64,000 nucleotides of DNA from positions 47,679,768 to 47,743,767 of the forward strand of contig NC_064831.1 in assembly GCF_024166365.1 (NCBI RefSeq). Reading direction: 5' to 3'. This DNA comes from Elephas maximus indicus. Taxonomy: Eukaryota > Chordata > Mammalia > Proboscidea > Elephantidae. Of this stretch, positions 23,375-33,190 are shown in pieces. How positions within the stretch are numbered: position 1 is the first letter of the stretch; the number at the start of each line of letters is the position of its first letter. Both the position numbers and the translations under genes were made by a program. The notes below the pieces were generated by a model. The model saw only the letters and a list, made by a program, of their open reading frames with translations. It searched no databases and had not been told where the DNA came from.

Positions 23375-24520
23375 TTCTGCATATATATAAAAAAATATAT
23401 ATCTATATATTTCAGGGCTTTTTATTTATTAAAAAAAAAAAAACCTTCTCTATGGATTAACTACTTCACTCTTGGTGTAGATTCAAATGCAGGTATTACT
23501 CATATTTTATTCAGCCCGAATGGGATTTACTGACCAGTCACCAGTTCAGTGGCCTTCAGGGCGAAGCTCCTAAATTACCTAAGGAAGCACCTGGGTTGTA
23601 AAACGAGCTGCCCTTTGTACCATACTGCTCAGGAATGCCCTGAATTCCTTTGACGTTTCTCACGGGACTTACTCTTTCTCCTGTTTTTCTGATATTGGGT
23701 GGAGCCTGTTCCCTCCTAAAGATAGTCACCTGGATGTCCACCTGAAAAAACAAATATGCAAGATGGCCGCCTTCGCACCTGCTGGTGTTCTGCTACAGGA
23801 GTGCTTAGCTGCTTGGAAAAGTCAGAGGATGCTTTCTTCTAGGTTTCCAGATTGACTCCTTTGTGTTGAATGCACAGGGAAACCTCATGCTGAGAAAGTC
23901 ATCAGTCACTCATCCTCTGCTTCACTCATTTTCTTGACTGATTTCCCTTCTCCCAGGATCTGTAGAAAGATGGGTCAGTCACTCACTAGGGTGGACTACG
24001 AAATCCTCCCACTTCTAGTGGGTCACTAAGTTCTGCTGATTTTCTGCCTAAATGCCTTTTGAGCCTGTCTCCTCCCTTCCTTTCCAGTGCCACTTTCTCC
24101 CCTAGTCCAGAGTCTCTTTATCTCATATTAACTCCAAAGTACTCTCCCTGAAGCCTCTGCCTTCTGTCCACGCTCCTCTCTCTACTGCCCGCCATCTTTC
24201 TTAATGTAAATCTGTTGAAGTTACCGCCCTTCTCACAAATCTCAATTCTAGTCAAGGCCCTTTGCAATCTGAGGCTGCTCTGCTCTGTCTCTGGCCATTG
24301 CTTCCTGTCCTGAAGTTCAAGCGAAGCAGGCACACCCCCATTCCCCAGGTCCTCTGGCCCCTCAGTCTGGAAGGCTCTCACCCTTGTCCTCCTTGTTCTT
24401 CAGGGCCAGCTCCTATACAGCCTTACTTCCCTTCTTCTCTACTCATCACAGTACTTTGGACATGCCTCCGGTTTGGCCTCTGTCCCGGTGTGGGAGGTGA
24501 GTTTTCAAGGACACAGAGCC
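23375..24520. other. Intergenic, nothing recognised
   Basis: A short (TA)n-rich patch at 23382-23410, then ordinary sequence without a gene signature. Confidence 0.4.
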
Positions 24521-24524
24521 ATCT

Positions 24525-24690
24525 GGAGCTGCTTTGCCTGCTATTGGAGCTTAGCGCCACCACTTACTAGTGTTGTTAGTGTTGGCAAGTTATTTCACCT
24601 CCCTGTGACTTGATTCCTCATCTGCAAAACAGAGTACCTTCCTCAATGAGTCATTATGAAAGTTAAATATGTTTGATGCATTTTAAGCCT
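24525..24690 (+). repeat. MIR
   Basis: GGCAAGTTATTTCACCTCCC and CCTCATCTGCAAAACAGAG are MIR core phrases. Confidence 0.8.
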
Positions 24691-24697
24691 TTTGAAC

Positions 24698-24781
24698 GCA
24701 GCCAACTGGTTGCTGTAGAGTCAGTTTCGACTCAAGGCAACCTCATGAGCGTCAGAGTAGAACTGTGCTCCACAGGACTTT
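24698..24781 (-). mobile_element. AfroSINE, left part (split by L1)
   Basis: CAACTGGTTGCTGTAGAGTC to GCTCCACAGGACTTT; continues at 25187. Confidence 0.85.
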
Positions 24782-25186
24782 CTTTCTTTCTTTCTTTCTT
24801 TTTAACGGTACTTTAGATGAGTTTGCAGAGCAAACTAGTTTCTCACTAAACAATTAATACACACATTGTTTTGTGACATTGGTTGCCACCCCCACGTCAT
24901 GTCGACACTCTCCCTTCTGGAGCTCGGGTTCCCCACTACCAGCTTTCCTGCCCTTCCTGCCTTCTTGTCCTTGCCCCTGGGCTGGCGTGCCCCTTTAGTC
25001 TCGTTTTGTTTTATGGGCCTACCTGACCTTTGGCCGAAGGGCGAACCTCAGGAGTGACTTCCTCACTGAGCTATAGGGGTGTCTGGGGGCCATGCTCTCG
25101 GGGTTTCTCCGGCCTCTGTCAGACCAGTCAGCCTGGTCGTTTTCGAGTTAATTTTGTTTTATGTTTTTCTCCAGCTCTGTCCTGAG
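24782..25186 (-). mobile_element. L1 3' end inserted into an AfroSINE
   Basis: Starts with a (TTTC)n/T-rich tail at 24777-24803, then TTTAGATGAGTTTGCAGAGC and TTTTGTGACATTGGTTGCC, as in the 16.8-kb copy. The SINE bases GCTCCACAGGACTTT (24767-24781) recur as GCTCCATAGAGTTTT (25187-25201), a diverged 15-bp target duplication. Confidence 0.85.
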
Positions 25187-25324
25187 GCTCCATAGAGTTT
25201 TCATGGCTGATTTTTTGGAAGTGGATTGCCAGAGCTTTCTTCTGTGGCACCTCTGGGGAGACTCGAACCTCTGACCTTTCCATTAGCAGCCAAGCACATT
25301 AACGGTTTGTACCACCCAGGGGAC
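25187..25324 (-). mobile_element. AfroSINE, right part (split by L1)
   Basis: GCTCCATAGAGTTTTCATGGC to GTACCACCCAGGGGACC head. Confidence 0.85.
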
Positions 25325-25394
25325 CTTGAACACAGTAAGTGCCTTGTAAGTGTTAGCTATCGTTTTATTTTACCAAGTACACGTCTCTTCCCAG

Positions 25395-25500
25395 ATTGAT
25401 TTCGAAATCCTAGAAAGCAAGGTCTATGTCTTATCCACCCCTGTGTCCCCAGTGCCTGGCACACAGCAGGCACTTGGTACATATTTGTTCAGTGAATTGG
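25395..25500 (+). repeat. L2 relic
   Basis: TAGAAAGCAAGGTCTATGTC, 'GTGTCCCCAGTGCCTGGCAC' and 'AGGCACTTGGTACATATTTG' form the typical L2 3' end. Confidence 0.75.
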
Positions 25501-27690
25501 CTTATCATCACTCTGCCAGCTGCTCGTTTGTTTGTTGGTTTAGCTGATGAACTGGCAGGATTATTTTCAGTGAGCTGGCGTTCCCCAGGGTGGGTCGGCT
25601 ATAGGTTCCAGCCTGTATCTAGACAGGTTTATGAACGCCGTGTATCTCGGTGACTTGGCTGGCATATTGGGTCCCTCTAGGTCTGTTTTCCTTATCTCTG
25701 GGTCTTGTTCTCTGCTTCTTAGACTCCCTGTGAATATGGGGTGTTTCTTGTTCCACTTTACCCAAAGGGGCTTTGTAATTTCATACCCTGGCCCTTGGGT
25801 TGGAACTGTGTCCTTTTCCTATTGTGAAAGTTTGGTCTCTGGCGTTCAGAACAGAAGAATATGCCAGAACTTCGTGATGCTGTCACAGCTGAGAGGAAGA
25901 GGAAAAAAAGGACATGTCAGAGACACAAGAGTGAAGAGGGCAGAAAATGTCAGGAATTTGGCGTTGCTGAGCTCACCTAATCCTACCCTCCTGCAGCAAT
26001 CCAACTGCTGATGGTTTCTGCCGAGAAATAATGGCAGTCTTTGCTGCTCAGGACTTTGCTGAACAAATGGGTCCCTCATGAGTGCATCACCTAACAACGC
26101 CGATAGAATCGGCGTGGAGGGGGTGGCTCAGAAGAAAGAAATAAAGGCAATGCAGAAAGCAGAGGCCTGGAGGACACGAAAGAGAATTCTACGAACTGAG
26201 ATGGGAGAAGGAGGGGTAATTCATTAGCTGATTTCAAGAAAATATAGGGCTTTCACACAGACATCTGGAATTTTCTACAACCTGGGCTCCAGCGGAGAAA
26301 TTTAGGACCGATATTAGGAACATGCGACTATTACTGCAGCTAGGAAGGAATGGTAGCTAAGGCAGCTCTGTCGCCCTGGTCCCTGGTGGCTGCTCCTGCC
26401 TAAACGGTGACAACCCCCCACCACCATGGCTCATTGGTTCAACTGGTGAGCCAGCAGAATTATGTTCAATGCTGGTGTTTCTGGAGGGGACTGGGCTTGT
26501 TGAAAGGGAATAGAGTGACCTTCCACCCCAGTGCTTTATCCTATCTCTTCCACTTCTGCCCCCTTTTCCACTCTCTCTGTTCTAGAGATCCCAGAGGACT
26601 GGCTGAGGCAGAAGTTCTCAACTTTGATTCCTCTTCAAGAAGAGCCAATCTTTCTTCATCTTCCCTTCCTGGGACTGCTCATAGAAACCTGTGGCTATAA
26701 TTTCATTTTTTTCTCCATTCTAGATCTGCCTTTCCATTGACCCCGAAGCCCTCCTTGTCTTCCCTTTCCCTCCTTTCCCATTATCCATGAACTCGCCGCT
26801 CCCCTCCTCTGCCTTGTGGTTCCTACCACCTCAGCTTCCCGGTGCTAGCGTGGCAGGGGCAGCAGCATAGGCCAGAGGTGGCATCTGCTCAATCACACCA
26901 CCTTAGTCCTTGGTGACACTCAATGTTGGGGAGCTAGCCCAGCTGAGACAACCCCATGCTTCTGGCTGCTTTAGCTGGCAAACTGTTTAGACACCTGGCC
27001 ACCCATGAAGCTGGGTCAACTTTTGGATTGGTAAAGATCTTAGTCTCTGTTTTTCTTGACCATGAGTGAGTTGAAATCATGCTCTGTGAGATCATTTCTT
27101 CATTCATTCAACATAGATTGTGCCAGCTACTGCTCTGCACTGGACATGCAGAGATGTAAGCCAGACCCAGTTCCTACAAAGAGCTCAAAGCTAGTGAGCA
27201 CTCAGGTGCTTCTGTAATGAGCTAGAATGCAGTATGAAAAGTATTATATTAATCATGTCATGAGGACGTGGATGGATAGAGAAGAAATGAACCCATGGAC
27301 AACCCCCTTCCTTTCAAATGTTGACTCTGTTTTGGGTGGTCACCATAATATAAATAAATATTGATGAAGCCAGGTTATTCTGACTCTGTCTGAATAACAG
27401 TCCACTTCCTTTCTCCTAAGACAACAGTAAATCAACAATCATCATTAGCCTCTTTGTGTTGAGGTAAACATGCAGATGTTGCTAATCTATGGTGGCTTCC
27501 AACAGCCACATTTTGACCTGTTTTTATTGAAAAGTAGGCCCAGTTTTCAATCTTCTAAAACTCTCCCAAGAGTAGGAACTGTGGAAGTAGGATGGGAGGG
27601 GACCTTCAAAAGCAGCCCCACCCTTTTTTTTTGGAGCAGATGGGTGGATGGGGAACTTCAAGGTGGAGGATCCTAACAAAGCAGTAGATC
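25500..27690. other. Intergenic, about 2.2 kb without recognised features
   Basis: The 126-codon frame at 25631-26011 and the other short frames have no recognisable product. Nothing exon-like with good splice sites was found. The segment at 27557-27594 is the source of the 38-bp copy found inside the RTE LINE at 29040. Confidence 0.4.
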
Positions 27691-27694
27691 TGAA

Positions 27695-27990
27695 GTTAGA
27701 AGACTAGACGTCTAGTCCCAGCTGTGTTGCTAATTAACCTCTGGGCCTCAGTTTCCCCATTTATTTGCAGAATGAGGATAATAACAGTATTCACTTTGTG
27801 GGGCCATTGTGAGGTTTTTGAGGAGAAATGCATACAAAGCCCTCAGAACACAGGCGTAGCTGTGACAAGGACAGTGATGGGGCTGGTGAAGAACAGGCTG
27901 TGCAACCTCGGGAAAGTCACTTTTCTACACTGATCTCAGTTTCCTCATCTACAAAAGGACTGACTTTCACAGGATGGTTTGGAATTCTGT
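27695..27990 (+). repeat. Two adjacent MIR relics
   Basis: AACCTCTGGGCCTCAGTTTCC at about 27735-27755 and GGGAAAGTCAC plus CTCAGTTTCCTCATCTAC at about 27910-27955 are two copies of the same MIR core. Confidence 0.75.
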
Positions 27991-28464
27991 TTGACAACAT
28001 TTACTGAGCTTCTTCCCTGTTGGTGTCACCCTGGGGTTCAGAGGGGGATGAGGCCTGGCTCCTGCTCTCCAGAGCTCCCAGTCTGGGAGAAGGACAGACA
28101 CACATAGGCAGCTCTAACACAAGCCATGATCCCAAACAGTTGCTAGGTTCACCAGTGTAAGCATAGGAGGTTTCCAGAGAGCTCTGTGGGGGGCAGTGTT
28201 TGACCTGGGCTTAGAGAGAGACTGTGCCAGCCCTGCTAAAGACCATTCCAGGATGAAGGCCAAACTGTTAGCTACGCACAGCGGGTCTTTGTGATCTGGC
28301 TTTGCCCCCATCTGCTGCTCCTTCATCACTTTGCCCCTTACACTGTGATATTCTCATTCCTTAAATATATGCCCTAAGCTCTCTTGCCAGCCTGCTGTCT
28401 TTGTACATGGCAGGTCTCTTGGCCTGAAACTCCCTCTTCCATCTGCATGGGCAGCAGAGTGAAC
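27991..28464. other. Intergenic, L2-like traces
   Basis: TACTGAGCTTCTTCCCTG and CTCCAGAGCTCCCAGTCTGG suggest an L2 relic in 27995-28110; no gene. Confidence 0.4.
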
Positions 28465-28650
28465 AATCAAGGCACTAGGTTGGACTATGAGGTTTTGTCC
28501 TAGCTTTGCCTCTTACTGAGTGTGGGGCCTCTGGTGTGTTACTCAATCCCTGGTGACTCAGTGCCCTCATCTGCAAAATGGGGATACAGGATAATAAGGT
28601 GCAAACTAAATGGCTGGTTTTGAGGATGGAATAGGGTAACACAGAGCGTT
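28465..28650 (+). repeat. MIR
   Basis: AGTGCCCTCATCTGCAAAATGG preceded by GTGTTACTCAATCCC. Confidence 0.75.
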
Positions 28651-28734
28651 TGCTAGCCCAGCCCACAGTAATCACTGAATGAACGTGAACGGTTTTCATT
28701 AACACTCTATGGCTGGCGTGCTCCTACCCGTATT

Positions 28735-28926
28735 TCAGGTCTCAGCCAGGGCTTCTGACCTGTTCGTTCTGAGAATTTGCATTTCCACCCCAGATATGTT
28801 AATCAGAACCTACATTTTAACACAATCCCCAACTGAGTCTTATATATGATAAAATTTGAGAATCATCACTCTACTAGTGGTTCTTAGAAATGGTTCCTAA
28901 CCAGCAATATTAGCATTGCCGGGGAG
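28735..28926. mobile_element. Second MER5-like palindromic element, left part
   Basis: Same order as 9543-9769: GAGAATTTGCATTTCCACC, then AATTTGAGAATCATCACT-CTACT-AGTGGTTCTTAG, then CCTAACCAGCA. It is interrupted after GGGGAG by the RTE LINE and resumes at 32161 with GGGGAGCTTGTTAGAAATGC. Confidence 0.65.
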
Positions 28927-29039
28927 TTTTTGTTGTTGTGGTTGTTAGGTGCCGTTGAGTTGGTTCCGACTCATAGTGACCCCATGCACAACAGAATGAA
29001 ACACTGCCTGTTCCTGCACATCCTCACAATTGTTGCTAT

Positions 29040-29077
29040 AAAACTCTCCCAAGAGTAGGGACTGTGGAAGTAGGGTG
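29040..29077. repeat. 38-bp local duplication inside the RTE LINE
   Basis: 36 of 38 bases match 27557-27594 in the same orientation. The other RTE copy in the window (19539-19995, around 19900) runs straight through this point without the insert, so the sequence is foreign to the LINE. Confidence 0.88.
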
Positions 29078-29316
29078 CTTGAACCCATTGTTGCAGCCAC
29101 TGTATCAATCTGTCTCATTGAGGGTCTTCCTCTTTTTTGCTGACCCTCTATTTTATCAAGAATGATGTCCTTCTTGATAACATGTCCAAAGTATGTTAGA
29201 CATAGTCTCACCATCCTTACTTCTGAGGAGCATTTTGGTTGTACTTCTTCCAAGACAGATTTGTTCAGTCTTTTTGCAGTCCACAGTATGGTCAATATTC
29301 TTCTCTAAAACCACAA

Positions 29317-30285
29317 TTAAAAGGTGTCAATCCTTCTTGGGTCTTCCTTATTCACTGTCCAGCTTTTGCATGCATATGAGGCAATTGAAAACACCATGGC
29401 TTGAGTCAGGCACACCTTAGTTCTCAAGGTGACCTCCTTGCTTTTCAACACTTTAAAAAGGTCTTTTGCAGCAGATTTGCCCAGTGCAACGCATCTTTTG
29501 AGTTCTTGACTGCTGCTTACATGGGTGTTGATTGTGGATCCAAGTAAAATGAAATCCTTGACAACTTCAGTCTTTTCTCCGTTTATCATGATGTTGCTCA
29601 TTGGTCCAGTTGTGAGGATTTTTGTTTTCTTTATGTTGAGGTGCAATCCATACTGAAGGCTGTGGTCTTTGATCTTCATTAGTAAGTGCTTTAAGTCCTC
29701 TTCACTTTCAGCAAGCAAGGTTGTGTCATCTGCATAACGCAGGTTGTTAATGAGTCTTCCTCCAATCCTGATGCCCCGTTCTTCTTCATACAGTCCAGCT
29801 TCTCGTATTATTTGTTCAGCATACAGATTAAATAGGTATGGTGAAAGAACACAACCCTGATGCACTCCTTTCCTGACTCTAAACCAATCGGTATTCCCTT
29901 GTTCTGTTCGAACAACTGCCTCTTGATCCATGTACAGATTCCTCAGGAGCGCAATTAAGTATTCCAGAATTCCCATTCTCTGCAATGTTATCCATAATTT
30001 CTTATGATCCACACAGTCGAATGCCTTAGCATAGTCAATAAAACACAAGTAAACATCTTTCTGGTATTCTTTGCTTTCAGCCAAGATCCATCTGACATCA
30101 GCAATGACAACCCTGGTTCCACGTCCTCTTTTAAATCCAGCTTGAATTTCTGGCAGTTCCTTGTTGATATACTGCTGCAGCCACTTTTGAATGATCTTCA
30201 GCAATATTTTACTTGCATGTGATATTAATGATATTGTCCAATAATTTCCACATTTGGTTGGATCACCTTTCTTGGGAATAGGCAT
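29317..30285 (-). pseudogene. RTE LINE reverse transcriptase ORF fragment (322 codons)
   Basis: This is the longest open frame in the window. It begins MPIPKKGDPTKCGNYW, the conserved start of the RTE/BovB polymerase domain. The finger and palm motifs follow: FIDYAKAFDCVDH (motif A) and GVHQGCVLSPYLFNLYAEQI (motif B). NNLRYADDTTLLAE carries the YADD catalytic pair (motif C), and LNIKKTKILTTG covers motif D. The frame then continues into the thumb/connection region (KDFILLGSTI, SYACKSWTVNKEDPRRID). All metal-binding aspartates are visible, but the frame is cut from the endonuclease upstream and from the last part of the protein downstream by stops. It is a transposon relic and not a host gene. 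RTE proteins are normally about 1,000 residues, so this is about one third. Confidence 0.93.
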
Positions 30286-31380
30286 AAATATGGATCTCTT
30301 CCAGTCAGTTGGCCAGGTAGCTGTCTTCTAAGTTTCTTGGCATAGATGAGCGACCACTTCCATGGCGCATCCATTTGTTGAAACATCTCAATTGCTATTC
30401 CATCAGTTCCTGGAGCCTTGTTTTTTGCTAGTGCCTACTTCTTTCAGTACTATCGGTTCCTGATCATATGTTACCTCCTGAAATGGTTCAATGCCGAACA
30501 ATTTCTTTTGGTATAATGACTCTGTGTATTCCTTCCATCTTCTTTTGATGCTTCCTCCATCATTTAATATTTTCCCCATAGAATCCTTCACTATTGCAAC
30601 TTTGAGGCTTGAATTTTTTCTTCAGTTCTTTCAGCTTGATAAATGCTGAGCATGTTCTTCCCTTTTGGTTTTCTATCTCCAGGTCTCTACACATGTCATC
30701 ATAATACTTTACTTTGCCTTCTCAAATCGCCCTTTGAAGTCTTCTGTTCAGCTCTTTTACTTCATTATTTTTTCCTTTTCCTTTAACTACTTGACGTTCA
30801 AAAGCAAGTTTCGGAGTCTCTTCTGACATCCATTTAGGCCTTTTCTTTCTCTCCTGTCTTTTTAATGACCTCTTGCTTTCTTCATGTATGATGTCGTTGA
30901 TGTCATTCCACAACTCATCTGGTCTTCGGTCATTAGTGTTCAACGCATCAAATCTATTCTTAAGATGGTCTCTAAATTCAGGTGGGATATACTCAAGGTC
31001 ATACTTTGGCTCTTGTGGACTTGTTCTAATTTCCTTCAGTTTCAGTTTGAACTTGCTTCAGAGTATTTGATGGTCTGATCTACAGTCCGCCCTTGGCCCT
31101 GTTCTGACTGATGATATTGAGCTTTTCCATTGTCCTTTCCACAGGTGTAGTTGATTTGATTCCTGTGTATTCCATCTGGCAAGGTCCGTGTGTATAGTGG
31201 CCATTGGTGAAAAAAGGTATTTGCAATGAAGAAGTTGTTGGTCTTGCAAAATTCAGTCATGTGATTTCTGGCATCGTTTCTATCACCGAGGCCATATTTT
31301 CCAACTACTGATCCTTCTTTTTTGTTTCCAACTTTTGAATTCCAACCGCCAGTAATTATCAGTGCATCCTGATTGCATGT

Positions 31381-31698
31381 TCAATCAATTTCAGGCTGTA
31401 GAAGTTGGTGAAAATCTTTGACTTCTTTATCCTTGGCCTTAGTGATTGGTGTGCAAATTTGAATAAGAATCACATTAACTGGTTTTCCTTGTAGGTGTAT
31501 GGATATGATCCTATCACCAACAGTGTTGTACTTCAGGATAGATATTAAAATGTTCTTTTTGACAATGAATGCAACTCCATTCCCCTTCAAGTTGTCATTC
31601 TCAGCATAGTAGACCATACGATTGTCTGATTTGAAATGACCAATACCAGTCCATTCCAGCTCACTAATGCCTAGGATATTGATCTTTATGCATTCCAT
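31381..31698 (-). pseudogene. RTE LINE endonuclease remnant (105 codons)
   Basis: The frame contains ILGISELEWTG and KGNGVAFIVKKN, then DRIISIHLQGKPVNVILIQI, the signature order of the apurinic/apyrimidinic-type endonuclease of RTE/BovB LINEs. It is the N-terminal part of the same element as the reverse transcriptase frame on this strand and lies about 1.1 kb 5' of it. The N-terminal Asn and the C-terminal His regions of the domain are in other frames or lost, so it is not functional. Confidence 0.85.
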
Positions 31699-32160
31699 TT
31701 CATTTTTGACTATTTCCAGTTTTCATGGATCCATGGTTTTTACTTTTCAAGTTCCGACTATTAATGGATGTTTGCAGCGGTTTCTTCTCATTTTGAGTCG
31801 TGCCACATCAGCAAATGAAGATCCCGAAAGCTTGACTCCTTCCACATCATTAAGGTCAACTCCACTTGGAGGCAGCTCTTCCCCAGCCCTATTCTGAGTG
31901 CCTTCCAACCTGAGGGGCTCATCTTCCAGCACTATATCAGACTATGTTCCACTGCTATTCATAAGGTTTTCACTGGTTAATTGTTTTCAGAAGTAGACCC
32001 CTGGGTCCTTCTTCCTAGTCTGACTTAGTCTGGAAGCTCAGCTGAACCCTGTCCCCCATGGGTGATCCCTCTGGTATCTGAATACTGGTGGCATAGCTCC
32101 CAGCATCACTGCAACACGCAAGCTCCCAGAGTATGACAAAGTGACAGACGCAGTGGTGGT

Positions 32161-32210
32161 GGGGAGCTTGTTAGAAATGCAAATTCTCAGCAGGGGTTCA
32201 GACCGGAACC
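32161..32210. mobile_element. Second MER5-like element, right part
   Basis: GGGGAGCTTGTTAGAAATGC, then ATTCTCAGCAGGGGTTCAGA, completing the element at 28735-28926. Confidence 0.65.
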
Positions 32211-32702
32211 AGAACGAAATGGTTGGACGCCCTGGTCTTAGTCTGGTCATCACCTCCTCTGGGGAGGCCTTTTCTGGCTCCCGAGGCCGGCTCGTGTGCC
32301 CCCACTGTTCACGGTCCCTACTCCCCTACCCCAGTGCGGCCCCTGCTGCCTGCCCTGTGCGGTCGGACCGTCAGCCCCGCGAGGACAGGGGCCGGTCGAC
32401 TGTGTTGGCGGCGGGGAGCGACGTGTGCCATCACTCAGTAAATACGGAATGAATGACAGGGGGCAAGGGTCTCAGTGGTCCCTGAGTGGAGCAAAGCCTG
32501 GATGGGCCGGTGGGCAGCGAGCCAGGAGTTTGACTGGCAGGCGGACTTCGACTGCACAGGCCACAGTGCGGGACCCCGGGGCGGTGCCCAAGGCCGCCTG
32601 GGGTGTCGGGGCTTCTTCCCACCCTGGGGGTGACCCTGAGAGCGCGCAGCGCGGAGAAGAGAGCGGCGCTCAACTTTGCCCGGGCTGAGCCCTGGGGAGA
32701 AA

Positions 32703-32975
32703 ATGCAGCCGGACAGGTCGGGCGAGCGCTCGGCCCCCGCCCCCGGCTCCGCCCCGGCCTGGCCCGCCCCCGGCGCCCGGCCGCAGCTGGTCCGCAGCTG
32801 GAGCCGCTCGCCGCCCCCGCTCAGGGCGCCCGGCGCGCTTATCCGGCGCCCGCCAGGAGCAGCGCCCGCACCGCCAGCGCCGAAGGCTGCGCGGGATGCT
32901 GCGCTCCACGTCCACCGTCACCCTGCTCGCGGGCGGCTCCGGAGCGCCCGGGGCGCCCAGCAGGAGGGTGAGTAG
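32703..32975 (+). other. Candidate upstream ORF overlapping the MYZAP start codon
   Basis: An ATG at 32703 with A at -3 opens a 90-codon frame rich in Ala, Pro, Gly and Arg. It runs across the MYZAP ATG in another frame and stops at 32975, just inside intron 1. It is only relevant if transcription starts upstream of 32703. The amino-acid composition is what any open frame in a CpG island gives, so coding potential is doubtful; a role as a translation-lowering uORF is the most that can be proposed. Confidence 0.3.
32896..32967 (+). CDS. MYZAP: MYZAP coding exon 1 (residues 1-24)
   Basis: Start exon of myocardial zonula adherens protein. The family protein is a coiled-coil cytoplasmic component of intercalated discs and epithelial or endothelial adherens junctions. 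It is reported to bind desmoplakin, ZO-1 and the myosin phosphatase-Rho interacting protein, and to promote Rho-dependent SRF signalling. The 24 codons begin MLRSTSTVTLL, which I recognise as the MYZAP N-terminus, and end APSRR directly before a GTGAGT donor at 32968. The ATG has G at -3 and sits in a CpG island. A Gly/Ala/Pro-rich stretch (about residues 12-21) is the least conserved part against the human protein as I remember it. The exon ends in phase 0. Intron 1 follows (32968-42704, about 9.7 kb). The reading frame stays open into the intron, but the donor and the match to exon 2 show where the exon stops. The full gene continues beyond the window. Confidence 0.93.
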
Positions 32976-33190
32976 CTGTGGCCGGAGCCGCCACTGCTCT
33001 GTCCCCTCCTTCCCAGTCCAGGCCCCCCGCTGTAGGAGTGTAGGGTGGGGGACGCGCGCGAGCCGGTCCTGGGCCACCCTGGGAACAACGCTCCAGGCTT
33101 GTCCCAGCCCTGGCCGTGACCCTTTCCCTCGACGCCCCAGGGCCGCCTCACCGGCTCGCAGGACAGGGCTTAGGAGACTTTCTGGAATTC

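Larger units (their letters stand above)
28927..32160 (-). mobile_element. Near full-length RTE (BovB-type) LINE, inactive
   Basis: The element is 3234 bp, on the minus strand, and is bracketed by a GGGGAG direct repeat at 28921-28926 and 32161-32166. It contains an apurinic-like endonuclease remnant, then linker ORF pieces (at about 31042-31260, 30722-30943 and 30403-30591) and a 322-codon reverse transcriptase frame. These frames are separated by stops and shifts, so it cannot be autonomous now. Its 3' end (28927-29000) carries the GAGTTGG-TTCCGACTC block and a TTGTTGTTG-type tail shared with the AfroSINEs. Sequence on both sides belongs to one MER5-like element, showing what it inserted into. 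A 36-38 bp foreign insert interrupts the 3' region at 29040-29077. Length and content fit RTE1-type elements of Afrotheria. Confidence 0.92.
32270..33190 (+). promoter_or_regulatory. MYZAP: CpG island and promoter region of MYZAP
   Basis: The base composition changes abruptly here to GC-rich, CpG-dense sequence, while both flanks are AT-richer and repeat-laden. The island encloses the MYZAP start codon. GC boxes (Sp1-type, CCCCGCCCC-like) are seen near 32734-32744, 32747-32757 and 32760-32772. Two CAGCTG E-boxes lie at 32784-32789 and 32795-32800, and a GATAAG site lies on the minus strand at 32838-32843. There is no TATA box close to the start codon, as expected for a CpG-island promoter. 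The transcription start cannot be placed from sequence alone; it most likely lies between about 32700 and 32890. The left edge is about 100 bp from the 5' end of a divergent RTE LINE. Confidence 0.8.

Noticed and set aside
29317..31698. Reverse transcriptase and endonuclease frames as host genes
   Set aside because: They are parts of one RTE LINE bounded by a target duplication, with frames broken between domains.
1..32200. Terminal exons of the expected upstream neighbour CGNL1
   Set aside because: No splice-flanked coiled-coil coding segment was recognised. The neighbour probably ends to the left of the window.
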